A stretch of 64,000 nt of DNA from CAWGJC01 sp965276665 (GCA_965276665.1 OZ255620.1:2728001-2792000); one strand, 5' to 3'. Positions 25,353-33,676 are shown, counted from the first letter of the stretch. Notes: generated by a model not told the origin, from the sequence alone. Made by a program: numbers and translations.

Positions 25353-25925
25353 TTACGCCCGCAGCTCACCCGAAATACGTTCCGTGAGAAGGACATGTTC
25401 CTTGAAGGTGGCCAGCGCCAAAGTGGCAAGGTGCTGCCCCTGCAACTCCGCCATCTCGCTCGTGTCCTTCGAAGCGTTCTTCAAGTAGGCGGTGGCAAGC
25501 GCGCGCAGGAACTTGTGATTTTCGACCTGGGCCGTGATGTAGTCGCGATCGAAAGCCGCACCTTCATGGGCATTCGTGATCTTGGCCAAGGTTGCTTGCG
25601 CCATCGAGTCGGGCGCCGGCACGGGAGTGCCAAGCTCTTTGAGGACGGTGGTCACAGCGATAGCCTCCGTGAGCTCGAAACCCGCGAATTCCTTCACCAT
25701 CGGGTTAGTGGCCCGCTCGACTGCGATCTTGCTAGTGGCGAGCGATAGCTCGGCAGGTCCGATCACGCCCGCGGCGAATTCCTTCGCGGTTCGAACGCCG
25801 GATACGTCCGGCATCGTCGGCGTCTCGGAAGCCTCCCGCGGTGACGACTGAGCCATGGCCGTGGCAATAGGAGCCACTGCCAGCGCGGCGGCGCTGGCCA
25901 GTACGGAACGTCGGTTCGTGAACAT
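25353..25925 (-). CDS. DUF4142 exported protein (190 aa)
   Basis: A signal sequence MFTNRRSVLASAAALAVAPIATAMA with an RR pair (Tat-like or Sec) leads to a helical DUF4142 domain. Family landmarks are AAFDRDYITAQVENHKFL and the long helical repeats before and after it. These ferritin-like four-helix proteins are periplasmic and of unknown role, often near stress genes. A paralog lies at 42766-43332 outside the element. It is cargo inside the integrative element, a possible recruit from a chromosome. Confidence 0.85.
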   Translation of the reverse strand: MFTNRRSVLASAAALAVAPIATAMAQSSPREASETPTMPDVSGVRTAKEFAAGVIGPAELSLATSKIAVERATNPMVKEFAGFELTEAIAVTTVLKELGTPVPAPDSMAQATLAKITNAHEGAAFDRDYITAQVENHKFLRALATAYLKNASKDTSEMAELQGQHLATLALATFKEHVLLTERISGELRA

Positions 25926-26086
25926 CTTCTGCTTTCTGGTAAGGCCATCGGCGGGATGCCGCGGCCGCCGGCACTCGCTTGCCTAAAGACCGATGTTAAG
26001 CCGAAGTTCCTCTCCTAGTGTCGTGGTTCACGGGACGGCGCCTGTTTGTGGATTGTGCTCGTACTTATTTTTAGGGTATTATGTAG

Positions 26087-26114
26087 TTGACAAACACGGC
26101 TAGCATGATAGGAT
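26087..26114 (+). promoter_or_regulatory. Sigma70-type promoter of the IS1595-type transposase gene
   Basis: TTGACA (26087-26092), a 16-base spacer, then TAGGAT (26109-26114). A TAAGGAG ribosome site follows at 26121-26127 and the ATG is at 26136. The region is richer in AT than the surrounding chromosome. Confidence 0.55.
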
Positions 26115-26135
26115 TTCGGTTAAGGAGCCAAGCCG

Positions 26136-27056
26136 ATGTCCTTCCTGTCCGTCCCTTACTTCCACGACGAAGCCGCAGCCTACGCGGAGCTTGAGGCAAC
26201 GCTGTGGCCGCATGGCCCCGTATGCCCGCGCTGCGGCGGGATGGATCGGATCACGGCCGTTAAGGGTGGCCGCATCGGTCTGTATCGCTGCGGCCCGTGC
26301 AAGCGCCAATTCACGGTCAAGGTCGGCACGGTTTTCGAGTCCAGCCATGTGCCGCTGAACCTGTGGCTGCAAGCGGTCTATCTGATGTGCAGCAGCAAGA
26401 AGGGCATTAGCAGTCACCAGCTCATGCGCATGCTCGACGTGCAATACAAGACGGCTTGGTTCATGACGCATCGCATTCGCGAGGCGATGAAGGATGGCAG
26501 CCTGTCGCCGCTGGGTGGCGCTGGCGTGACGGTCGAAATCGACGAGACCTTCATCGGCACAAAATACAAGAAGCCGGAAGGTGCTCGCGGCTATGCGCAC
26601 AAGAACGCGGTTATGACGCTCGTGCAGCGTGGCGGCTCTGCGCGCTCCTTCCATGTTGACGGCACGAAAGCGAGCGATCTGCTTCCGATCATCAAGGCGA
26701 ACGTCGCGCCCGGCACGCACGTGATGACCGATGAGGCCGGTCAGTATGCGCATCTGAATAAGCACTTTGCGGCGCACGATTTCGTCCGCCACGGCGCCGA
26801 GGAATACGGTCGCGGCCCGATCCACACGAACACCGTGGAGGGGTTCTATTCCGTGTTCAAACGCGGAATGAAGGGTGTGTATCAGCACTGCGCCGAGAAG
26901 CACCTGCACCGCTACATCGCGGAGTTCGATTTCCGGTATAATAACCGTTCCGCGTTCGGCGTGAACGACACTCAGCGCACGGCAAGCGCGCTGCGCCGTA
27001 TCGTCGGCAAAAGGCTGACCTATCGAGGGCCTAATTCAGCCAAATCGGCGCAATAG
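26136..27056 (+). CDS. IS1595-family (ISXO2-like) transposase
   Basis: 306 aa. An N-terminal zinc ribbon (CPRCGGMDR...YRCGPCKRQF) precedes the ISXO2-like DDE-type nuclease domain: EIDETFIG with the first acidic pair, HVMTDEAGQY with the second Asp, and GPIHTNTVEGFYSVFKRGMKG where the third position is Asn, as in part of this family. The protein looks full length. I could not define convincing terminal inverted repeats around it, so it may be a decayed IS or a stranded gene. The next frame begins nine bases after its stop. Confidence 0.88.
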   Translation: MSFLSVPYFHDEAAAYAELEATLWPHGPVCPRCGGMDRITAVKGGRIGLYRCGPCKRQFTVKVGTVFESSHVPLNLWLQAVYLMCSSKKGISSHQLMRMLDVQYKTAWFMTHRIREAMKDGSLSPLGGAGVTVEIDETFIGTKYKKPEGARGYAHKNAVMTLVQRGGSARSFHVDGTKASDLLPIIKANVAPGTHVMTDEAGQYAHLNKHFAAHDFVRHGAEEYGRGPIHTNTVEGFYSVFKRGMKGVYQHCAEKHLHRYIAEFDFRYNNRSAFGVNDTQRTASALRRIVGKRLTYRGPNSAKSAQ

Positions 27057-27383
27057 ATCATCCAAGTGAACGACGATCAGGAAGGCTCTCTTCCTGACGC
27101 GTTCGTGGACATCGTCAACGCATATCTGGCGGCGCCCAAGGTCTGTTCCGTTCGGATGGGGTGGCGCGAGAATCGGCAGCACGCAGACTACGCGCGGGCA
27201 CAGATGAGAATCTTTTGCCCCGCCATGCCGCGTGCGCGCGGGCGTGTCGTACTAATCTCGCACAAATACTACTTCCCGCGGAAGTACAGCTTCACCTTAC
27301 TATTACGAACAACGCGCATCGCTAGGCTCAGGACCCTTTACGCGGCTTGATGAGGTGTGATTCTGGGGGGTCGGAGGTGGTGC

Positions 27384-27752
27384 ATGTCCGACCTTGTTCT
27401 GCTGTCGCGGGCGCAGATGCGCCGCATCGAACCGTTCTTTCCCCACTCTCGCGGCTTGCCGCGCGTTGACGACCGACGAGTGATCAGCGGGATCATCTAC
27501 GTGATCCGGCACGGCTTGCAGTGGAAGGATGCGCCGCGCGGCTACGGCCCACCCAAGACGCTTTACAACCGGTTCATCCGCTGGAGCCGCCTCGGCGTGT
27601 TCGCCCGTATCTTCGCGGCACTTGCGGGCGCGGCTGACACGCCGGAACGACTAATGATCGACGCCACCCACCTGAAGGCGCACCGGACCGCCGCGAGCCT
27701 GCTCCAAAAGGGGCTCTTTCCCGTTGCCTCGGGCGAACCAAAGGCGGCCTGA
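27384..27752 (+). CDS. IS5-family transposase, first frame (OrfA)
   Basis: About 122 aa: MSDLVLLSRAQMRRIEPFFP, then the DUF4096-type region HGLQWKDAPRGYGPPKTLYNRFIRWSR (written here in parts), and the first catalytic Asp in RLMIDATHLKAHRTAAS. It ends after LLQKGLFP in the zero frame. The run CAAAAGGGGC at the end is a plausible -1 slippage site that would join it to the second frame as one DDE transposase. Confidence 0.85.
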   Translation: MSDLVLLSRAQMRRIEPFFPHSRGLPRVDDRRVISGIIYVIRHGLQWKDAPRGYGPPKTLYNRFIRWSRLGVFARIFAALAGAADTPERLMIDATHLKAHRTAASLLQKGLFPVASGEPKAA

Positions 27753-27820
27753 ACTCCAAGCTGCACGCGGTCTGTGACGGCGAGGGGCGGCCCCTCCTGC
27801 TGCTGCTCACCGAAGGCCAG

Positions 27821-28138
27821 ATGAGTGATCACCGCGGCGCTGCGATGATGCTGCCCGCATTGCCGCCAGCACGCGAACTGCTCGCCGATCGTGGGTACGA
27901 CAGCAATCGCTTCCGCGCCGGACTGGCCGCGCGGGGCATAGCCCCGTGCATCCCATCCACCAAAAACCGCAAGGCCCCGCTGCCCTACGACAAGCTGCTC
28001 TATCGACAGCGCCACCGCATCGAGAACATGTTCGGCCGCCTCAAGGACTGGCGACGTGTGGCGACCCGCTACGACAGATGCGCTCACACCTTCTTCTCAG
28101 CCATCTGCATCGCAGCCGCCGTCACATTCTGGCTCTGA
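27821..28138 (+). CDS. IS5-family transposase, second frame (OrfB)
   Basis: The second half of the DDE transposase in the -1 frame. Read through from the slippage site it starts KGALSRCLGRTKGGLNSKLHA; the in-frame ATG at 27821 gives the listed start. It has LLADRGYDSNRF with the second Asp and YRQRHRIENMFGRLKDWRR with the catalytic Glu. It is expected to be made only as a fusion with the first frame. Confidence 0.85.
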   Translation: MSDHRGAAMMLPALPPARELLADRGYDSNRFRAGLAARGIAPCIPSTKNRKAPLPYDKLLYRQRHRIENMFGRLKDWRRVATRYDRCAHTFFSAICIAAAVTFWL

Positions 28139-28376
28139 TACAGAGTCCTGAGCCTAGCTTAGATGTTGGGCCTCGAAGGAGCCACAAGAATCCTTTAAGC
28201 CGCGCGTCTATTCAAAGCACACACTGGTCCTTCTACCCATGCGATACTGTTCTTCCGGATCAAAGAGAGCAAATGCATGCGTTGTGGCTTGTGGAATTCT
28301 TCGAAAGGTGTAACATAGACTTCCGCTCACGGTACGAGCGGCCTGTGCATGACGTGGAGCAACCAGAGTTGCCGCT

Positions 28377-29135
28377 ATGGCCCGGATCGTAACGCCCCAG
28401 GATGTCGAGCACGCCGCGCGCTCGCTTGTTGAGGCGCGGGCGAGCAGTATGGGCATAGAGGTGACTACACCGATCTTGCACGCAAACGGCGACTTCGTTG
28501 AGGTGATCGTTGTTCCCGGCGTTGATGGGTTTGCTGTGCATGACGCAGGGCTCGGTAGCATGCGTCTGTCCGCAGAAGGCATGAGGACGGGTGGCGATGC
28601 CGCAATTCGGATGAGACTTGCGGCAGAGCGGTATGATTGCTTAGTTGAGGGAGGGCGGATCGTTAGGCGTTGCTCCGATGAGGCGGAACTCGCAGTTTCG
28701 ATCGCGCTTGTGGCTAATGCGACCAGAACTGTCGGAGACTTTGCGGCCGAGGTTCGGCGCCAGAACGACAGCCAGTTTAGATTCGTACTGACGGAGCGCA
28801 TTCGTGAGATCGCCGGGCCGCGCCTGAGAGAGAACGAGGCCTTCAAGGGCCAAAGCGGGCGCATTTATCGCGTTCCAAATGTCATCCTAGACAAACAGCT
28901 CTCCCTGCCCCCGGTCTTTGCTGTGCCGGTGGCTTCTCGCAGTTCTGTTCCGTTCCAATTCCGAGAATTGTTTGATCTCAAGGCAGCGTTCCCCCTTATC
29001 AGGAACGATAGCGTTTACAATGATGCTGGGGATTTTCGTCCTGATGAGGACGGGTGGATTCTCGGCCAGGTCGGTGAAGTCACTCCGTTTTCGGACCTCC
29101 CAAAAAGGCTCCCCGAGTTGTTGGAGACGGCATGA
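28377..29135 (+). CDS. DUF1828 domain protein (252 aa)
   Basis: The N-terminal half has the DUF1828 pattern: GIEVTTPILHANGDFVEVIVV, then GVDGFAVHDAGLGSMRLS. The C-terminal half is unassigned and ends DGWILGQVGEVTPFSDLPKR. The function is unknown; such proteins are often found in phage or accessory regions. The gene starts inside the end of the IS-split gene and overlaps the next small gene by four bases (ATGA), so three genes formed one unit. Base composition is lower in GC than the chromosome, consistent with transfer. Confidence 0.75.
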   Translation: MARIVTPQDVEHAARSLVEARASSMGIEVTTPILHANGDFVEVIVVPGVDGFAVHDAGLGSMRLSAEGMRTGGDAAIRMRLAAERYDCLVEGGRIVRRCSDEAELAVSIALVANATRTVGDFAAEVRRQNDSQFRFVLTERIREIAGPRLRENEAFKGQSGRIYRVPNVILDKQLSLPPVFAVPVASRSSVPFQFRELFDLKAAFPLIRNDSVYNDAGDFRPDEDGWILGQVGEVTPFSDLPKRLPELLETA

Positions 29136-29299
29136 CGGATTCGAAGAAGTCGCAACGCGACCGCTTCATCGAAACCGCGCGCCAACTTGGTGCGGACGAG
29201 AACGAAGCCGCGTTCAAGGAGAAGCTGGCGGTGATCGCGCGGCAGAAGCCGAAGGACGCGCCGAAACCGCAGAAACCGCAGGACAAGCGTGGTGGTTAA
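29132..29299 (+). CDS. Small basic hypothetical protein (55 aa)
   Basis: It starts at the ATGA overlap with the DUF1828 gene: MTDSKKSQRDRFIETARQLG, then ADENEAAFKEKLAVIARQKP and a Lys/Pro-rich tail. Short proteins with this ExARxLGxDExExxFxxKLxxIA pattern are common in alphaproteobacterial prophages and have no known role. Its end overlaps the next zinc-ribbon gene. Confidence 0.7.
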   Translation: MTDSKKSQRDRFIETARQLGADENEAAFKEKLAVIARQKPKDAPKPQKPQDKRGG

Positions 29300-29492
29300 G
29301 GTCTGGAAAACCGGACAGGGAGACGATTTCACCTGTCCTCATTGTGGAGCGATCTATTCGGTCCACATCACGCGTCTTCCCGTCCGAGAGCGTGAAACCG
29401 AGACATGCGCTGTTTGCAAACGGGTCATGTACGAAGCCAATTCGACGGAGAGCAAGATATTCAGCCTCTCAAAGCGGCCAGACGCACTATAG
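29289..29492 (+). CDS. Zinc-ribbon hypothetical protein (67 aa)
   Basis: GTG start overlapping the previous gene by 11 bases. Two CxxC pairs (FTCPHCGAIYSVH and ETCAVCKRVMY) make a zinc ribbon. Small proteins of this kind are frequent prophage companions of the 55-aa gene upstream. No enzymatic motif is present. It probably completes the DUF1828 operon. Confidence 0.7.
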   Translation: MVVKVWKTGQGDDFTCPHCGAIYSVHITRLPVRERETETCAVCKRVMYEANSTESKIFSLSKRPDAL

Positions 29493-29564
29493 GACTTCTT
29501 GCCTAGGCCGGCGCGTTGTGTTTGCGAAGTGCATAATCTCCTATTTTTAAGGTGCGGAAAAGCC

Positions 29565-29707
29565 CCCCTATGCCCCCCTGTGCACCCTATGGTTTTCCGT
29601 CCGTGCGCTATACGCAGTGCTTGTGTCCTGTCACCTAAGCGAGGATTCAAATCTTTTTAGATTTTCTAAGGGAAAAAAGCATAGGGGCGCGTAGGGGGTC
29701 ATAGGGG
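29565..29707. other. Inverted arrays of phased 8-mers, candidate replication origin of the element
   Basis: Left array: CCCCTATG (29565), CCCCTGTG (29575), ACCCTATG (29584). Right array, inverted: CATAGGGG (29680), CGTAGGGG (29690), CATAGGGG (29700). The right repeats are exactly 10 bases apart and the left ones 10 and 9, one helical turn. Between them is an AT-rich stretch with the palindrome AAATCTTTTTAGATTT (about 29650-29665). It sits 20 bases from the end of the primase-helicase gene. Iterons flanking AT-rich DNA are typical of replication origins; a transcription-end or regulatory role is an alternative. Confidence 0.5.
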
Positions 29708-29727
29708 GGGAGGCAAAGCCGGTGCCC

Positions 29728-30402
29728 TTACGACCGCGCGAGGAAATACGAAGCGACCGCCCACTTGCCGCCGCCTTTCGATTTTACCAGCACCCAGCCG
29801 CCGGCGTGAGTTCCCACCAACGCCGCGAGCCTCGCCACCAACGCCTGCCTGTTGCTGCCGTCCCAACTAAACTGGACAACGACATCATCGTGCAGGTCGG
29901 CCGCCTTCACGGGGGCAACGCCATGGTGAGCGTGCCAACACGCGAAGGCTTCCGCGATCCGAGCACGCACCGGATCATTGCTCTTTGCTTCTTGGACTCT
30001 GTCGACCGGATCCCGGCAGCCGAGCGCCAGCAGGGGGTCCCGGACCCACTCCGCCCATGCTTCGTATGAGCCAAGCGGCCTGCCCTTTGGCAGATGCGAC
30101 TGTCGGCCCCACCTCCAAATCGTCAGAAGCGCCGACAGCAGATCTTCGCGGCGAGGCAGCAGCGATTGCACGAAGTTTGGTGCGAACGGCCGGTTTTCGG
30201 GGTCGGGCGTGCGCGCGTCGAGTGCGCAGTGCACGAAGCGTCTCGCGAGGTCTTCCGACACGCTAAGGCCATTCCCGGTGATGGCGACGAAGGCCGTCGA
30301 GTTGAGGCGCGCCATCTCGCTCCGACCGAGGAGGCGCACCTTCGCGGGGTTTTCAGTGAGCACGGACGCCAGGGCGTCACTGCGCAACTGCCTGCCATTC
30401 AC
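29728..30402 (-). CDS. C-terminal fragment of the element's primase-helicase (out of frame)
   Basis: Continues the ATPase of the upstream gene in another frame. The line starts VNGRQLRSDALASVLTEN, then VRLLGRSEMARLNSTAFVAITGNGLSV and LARRFVHCALDARTPDPENRPF, which is the sensor/arginine-finger part of phage-type helicases. The rest (to 224 aa) is a C-terminal domain. One extra T at the junction (GAT-T-AAC) makes a TAA in the upstream frame. Without it the two parts would read as one protein of about 900 aa. Confidence 0.75.
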   Translation of the reverse strand: MNGRQLRSDALASVLTENPAKVRLLGRSEMARLNSTAFVAITGNGLSVSEDLARRFVHCALDARTPDPENRPFAPNFVQSLLPRREDLLSALLTIWRWGRQSHLPKGRPLGSYEAWAEWVRDPLLALGCRDPVDRVQEAKSNDPVRARIAEAFACWHAHHGVAPVKAADLHDDVVVQFSWDGSNRQALVARLAALVGTHAGGWVLVKSKGGGKWAVASYFLARS

Positions 30403-30403
30403 G

Positions 30404-32425
30404 TTAATCGAGGAAGACCGCAGGCTCAGCCTCTAGCAGGGCGGCGACAATGCGCTTTTCCAGCTCGGCAAGATCGGCGCCGGCCGTAAATGCCTGCGGC
30501 GATCGTCCGAAGGCGACGGCGCAGATGGCGCGTACGAGCAAGCCTTTCCCAACGGACGACCCTGAAATTTCGGGGGCGTGCACGAGAAAGCCCGGCGCCA
30601 GATCGATGCTCGGCCGCACCACCGCGGTGAGAAGACCGCAGAGCAAGGCGCTCTCGTCCTGGCCAGGGTCCACCCGCACGTCGGTCACGTCCACACCTAA
30701 CGTCGCCTCGTGCACGCGCTCGGCATCGGCGACGGCGAACGTGCGGAAGGCATGGCGAATGGAATGGAGCGCGATCAGCGCGTCTCCTTCGTCTGGCCGA
30801 TCGGGCACTTGGACCGACACGCCGGACGCGCACCACAATTTGGTTATTGGGTCATAACCGCAGGCGTGTCGAATGGAACCGTCATCTGCCAGCAGCGGAC
30901 CGAGGGCGAAGCCGTGCAGAGCGGGGAGGTGCCAGTCGCCGCGCATCGCTAGATATAATTTCGCCACGCGATCCGGCAGCGTCGTGCTCTTCGGGCCGTC
31001 CTTCCCGATCGCCATCGGACGACAAATCCGGTGCGCCTCTATTACGGCGCGGTCGGCCCCAAGATGGTGCACCTCCGGAAAGCCGTCGGCGTTCCGGACG
31101 ACAACCACCGGTTTGTCGCGCTCAAACAAGTTGCCGGCCGCGGCCAAAGCATCTCGCGGGCGCTCCGCAGTTTCGGGGAGGTCTCCGTTGTCGACGATCA
31201 AGTCCGGCCGCGCATGCCGCTTGCGCAACTCCGGCGGCATCGGCTCGACCGTGTCGGCGAACTCTTCCTGCGCCTCCGCCATTCGGATTTCACGAACCGC
31301 GCGCAGATAGTGGCCCGTGTCGGCTCCGGCCTCCTCGGCCCACTCGAGGATGTCCGCTGTGCCGACAAAAAAAGGCGGCGCAAGCGAATTAAAAGTTCGC
31401 TCTGCCTCGGTCGAATCGCCGCCGCGGTGATACCTGCCGTCGAACTCGATGTAGAGTTCGCGAGCCATCTCGAGGTGCTGGGGCAGCGCTGCTTTAAGTG
31501 CGCACCCGATCTTTACGTACCCGCTGTCCCGCTCATCAAAACGGCCGTCGTTCTGGATTTGGCGGAACAGGTCGGCGAGCGCGTCAGGAGCGACAGCAGC
31601 AAGGAAGCGCTGATCCGGCGCGCCGTCAGGGAAGGACAGAACGGCTGCGCCACGCACCTTCTCCGTCGCGGTTCGCTGCGGAGTCGAGCGCTCTACGACT
31701 TCGGCAATGCGTGGCGGCACAGTCACTTCCGCTTCGCCTGGTAGTTCGACGAACCGCGCCGGGCAGGGGTCTTCGACGCCGTTCAGGGCTGGGGCCGCCG
31801 TGTAGATCGGCGTCACATCGTTGAAGAGAGAGTGGTCTACGGGGGAGTCAACGAACCACTCTCTCAACGCCTCGCGGCCAAGCGGAACGTTCATCCAAAA
31901 CCAGAACCGCAGTCGGGCACCATCCTTGAAACCATGGGAACCGGACGCGCTGACGAAGCATCGCGCCGCGCGGAACTCTGCCGGAAGCAGCGGTAGAACT
32001 ACCTTGCCGCATGCTGCCACGTCGGCCCGGTCGGTCCCGGCGGGCAGTGCGACGCCGTCCAGATCTATGGCGACCCAGCGGTGCGGGGCCGGCTCGAGCG
32101 TCGGCGCATTCCCGTCCTTTTGGTGCAAAAGGCGTCTCGCATTCTCGGCTCGCTCCGCGCCGATGAGCTTCCCGCGCACGACCATGACATGCCGACGAGA
32201 CTGCAGCTTCTCGAGCAGGCGCCCGAGATCGTCGAAGCTCTTTAGCGGGCGGGTGGCGATCGTGAAGAAGGTCGCCGAATCGTAGCCCTTTACGCCTTCG
32301 GGCGAGACGCGCTTTGCAAGGACCTTGCCCTCCGTAGAGGCGAGCAGCGTGATGAAGTCGCCGGCCCGCTCCGGCGCCGGCGAAGTCGCGCAGGGATCGG
32401 CAGTTGCTTCGGTCGCGGCGGACAT
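30404..32425 (-). CDS. Primase-helicase of the integrative element, N-terminal part
   Basis: About 673 aa. An N-terminal primase-polymerase-like domain has WVAIDLDGVALP (DxD) and SGSHGFKDGARLRFWFW. A PriCT-like segment follows (DSGYVKIGCALKAAL to GGDSTEAERTFNSL), then an ATPase with Walker A GSSVGKGLLVRAI and Walker B EAEPAVFLD. It stops at TAA directly after Walker B; the remaining ATPase lies in the next frame. It would prime and unwind element DNA in a P4-like manner. Start MSAATEATADP at 32425, five bases after the preceding HTH gene. Whether the frameshift is decay or programmed is open. Confidence 0.8.
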   Translation of the reverse strand: MSAATEATADPCATSPAPERAGDFITLLASTEGKVLAKRVSPEGVKGYDSATFFTIATRPLKSFDDLGRLLEKLQSRRHVMVVRGKLIGAERAENARRLLHQKDGNAPTLEPAPHRWVAIDLDGVALPAGTDRADVAACGKVVLPLLPAEFRAARCFVSASGSHGFKDGARLRFWFWMNVPLGREALREWFVDSPVDHSLFNDVTPIYTAAPALNGVEDPCPARFVELPGEAEVTVPPRIAEVVERSTPQRTATEKVRGAAVLSFPDGAPDQRFLAAVAPDALADLFRQIQNDGRFDERDSGYVKIGCALKAALPQHLEMARELYIEFDGRYHRGGDSTEAERTFNSLAPPFFVGTADILEWAEEAGADTGHYLRAVREIRMAEAQEEFADTVEPMPPELRKRHARPDLIVDNGDLPETAERPRDALAAAGNLFERDKPVVVVRNADGFPEVHHLGADRAVIEAHRICRPMAIGKDGPKSTTLPDRVAKLYLAMRGDWHLPALHGFALGPLLADDGSIRHACGYDPITKLWCASGVSVQVPDRPDEGDALIALHSIRHAFRTFAVADAERVHEATLGVDVTDVRVDPGQDESALLCGLLTAVVRPSIDLAPGFLVHAPEISGSSVGKGLLVRAICAVAFGRSPQAFTAGADLAELEKRIVAALLEAEPAVFLD

Positions 32426-32429
32426 CGAA

Positions 32430-32672
32430 TCAGCTCTCGTGTCCGGCGAGCAATGCGCGAACCGAAGCCATCTCGACCAGGGCGCGCTTGCCCACTTTCG
32501 CAAATCGGACGCGACCTTCCGCTCGGAGGACGTAGAGGTGGGACCGCGAAAGGCCGAAGTGGCTGCACGCGTCCGGCACGGCCGCGAATTCAGCGTGCGC
32601 GAGCGCCGCGGGATCGGGCTTGCGGCGCTCGCGGCGCGTGCGGTGGTCGGCGGTAGTCTGGGTGGTGGACAT
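32430..32672 (-). CDS. Excisionase/AlpA-like HTH protein (80 aa)
   Basis: A small helix-turn-helix of the excisionase class: AVPDACSHFGLSRSHLYVLRAEGRVRFAKVGKR (shown only as the recognisable span; residues about 32-64), with the wing residues V-G-K-R typical for it. In P4-like elements such proteins control excision or the primase operon. It lies immediately upstream of the primase-helicase gene and is co-directional, so likely the first gene of that operon. The N terminus is rich in Thr and Arg. Confidence 0.75.
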   Translation of the reverse strand: MSTTQTTADHRTRRERRKPDPAALAHAEFAAVPDACSHFGLSRSHLYVLRAEGRVRFAKVGKRALVEMASVRALLAGHES

Positions 32673-32791
32673 GACGGGAAACCTCGGGTCGTTGCTGGAC
32701 CCAGAAAGGCAAATTTTCTAACTCACAAAAACGTTCGTCTGCGATTTCGGCCGAACTTTATTTCTTCGCGTGGGGATTGATTGTGAGTTAA

Positions 32792-33259
32792 TCACATGAT
32801 CTCGCGCGCGTTCGCATCGGCTACGAGAACACGCCCTCGCCGCGGCTTCGCTTCGGGTGGAATCCGAAACTGCTGATCGCAGACGACACAATTCAACAAA
32901 TTCACGAAGGCGGATGGATGTAGCGGCACCCGGAAACCGAAGTCCCTCATTAGGAGGGAGAGGCGCCAATCGTCAGTCAGCGTGGTGCCAGACACTGCCC
33001 AATAAACAAAACTGCCGTCGCGGTGGTCGCGCCACTGCAGGAGGAGCCCGACGCGCCCACCGCGCTCGTCTACGAGCTCGCCGACAACATCCAGCGCGTC
33101 GGCGATTCGCTCGGGCGGGGGTTGCCACCACAACCCCTCAGCGGCAGCGCAATAGAACTCGGCGGCCAGCGGGGCTGGCGGGGTGATGCGGCTCGAGACG
33201 GGGCGCCCTTCTATTAGCGTGCCGATCTCGTCGACGGGGAAAGTGAGAATGTGCGTCAT
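32792..33259 (-). CDS. Hypothetical protein (155 aa)
   Basis: Not recognised. The start MTHILTFPVDEIGTLIEGRP is followed by PLAAEFYCAAAEGLWWQPPP, a region with a long acidic helix, and a C-terminal RVPLHPSAFVNLLNC. No signal peptide or membrane helix. Composition is compatible with a real gene. It sits between two HTH genes of the element, all on the minus strand. Confidence 0.55.
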   Translation of the reverse strand: MTHILTFPVDEIGTLIEGRPVSSRITPPAPLAAEFYCAAAEGLWWQPPPERIADALDVVGELVDERGGRVGLLLQWRDHRDGSFVYWAVSGTTLTDDWRLSLLMRDFGFRVPLHPSAFVNLLNCVVCDQQFRIPPEAKPRRGRVLVADANAREIM

Positions 33260-33387
33260 GGGAACTCCTAATGTGGAGCCCGCAACTTGCGCTTACTGTG
33301 CGATCGGAAACCTGCTAGAAGGAATTTCCAACGTCCCTTCATGCTGCTTTTCGAAACCGCCCGTGGCGCCCGCTACGGGCGGTTCGT

Positions 33388-33624
33388 TTACGCGGTCGGC
33401 AAGGTGGCGAAGTACGTGGCGAATGCAGTTGCGTCGACCAGCACGCGTCGCCCGATCCGGCGAGCGAGCAGACGACCGGCGGCGATTTCGCGGCGGATAG
33501 ATTTTGGTGAGACGCCGGCGCGCCGGGCGGCAGCGGTGACCGAAATGCCGAGTGCGTCAGGCGCGGCGGTAAGCGATGGTGCGGCGGTCGCGGGCATGGG
33601 GCCTCGCAGGGCTAGAGGGGACAT
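33388..33624 (-). CDS. Small HTH DNA-binding protein, excisionase-like (78 aa)
   Basis: The C-terminal half reads GISVTAAARRAGVSPKSIRR then EIAAGRLLARRIGRRVLVD, the helix-turn-helix plus wing of excisionase/MerR-like proteins (helix-turn-helix 17 type). The second such protein in the element, after 32430-32672. One may be the excisionase and the other the primase-operon regulator, but the sequence does not say which. Confidence 0.7.
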   Translation of the reverse strand: MSPLALRGPMPATAAPSLTAAPDALGISVTAAARRAGVSPKSIRREIAAGRLLARRIGRRVLVDATAFATYFATLPTA

Positions 33625-33676
33625 GACGATCCCCGAATAGCCGCACGTTCCCGCTGGCCCTATAGCGCGCTCCGGC

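Larger units (their letters stand above)
27326..28153 (+). mobile_element. IS5-family insertion sequence (IS427 group-like), 828 bp
   Basis: Terminal inverted repeats GCTCAGGACC (27326-27335) and GGTCCTGAGC-type (28144-28153, one mismatch), flanked on both sides by a CTAG target duplication (27322-27325 and 28154-28157). Two overlapping transposase frames are inside. CTAG is the usual target for this group. The element looks intact and recent because the target gene is undecayed on both sides. Confidence 0.88.
27066..28392 (+). pseudogene. Hypothetical gene split by an IS5-family insertion
   Basis: The 5' part (27066-27325) encodes MNDDQEGSLPDAFVDIVNAY and onwards to SFTLLLRTTRIA. Removing the IS and one CTAG copy joins codon GCT-AGC-TTA at the junction and the same frame continues SLDVGPRRSHKNP to a stop at 28392. 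The restored protein is about 165 aa, with a central FPRKYSFTLLLRTTRIASLDV motif. It resembles, from memory only, the DUF6978 type. The restored stop overlaps the DUF1828 gene start by 16 bases, so the two formed an operon. The start codon is uncertain because no ribosome site is visible. Confidence 0.7.

Noticed and set aside
26040..27065. Terminal inverted repeats for the IS1595-type transposase
   Set aside because: I compared GGGTATTATGTAG upstream and CTAATTCAGCC downstream; the match is too weak to define ends, so no IS boundary is given.
29565..29707. CRISPR array
   Set aside because: The repeats are only 8 bases, spaced by two bases and inverted between halves. No CRISPR-like repeat-spacer array or cas gene was seen in the window.
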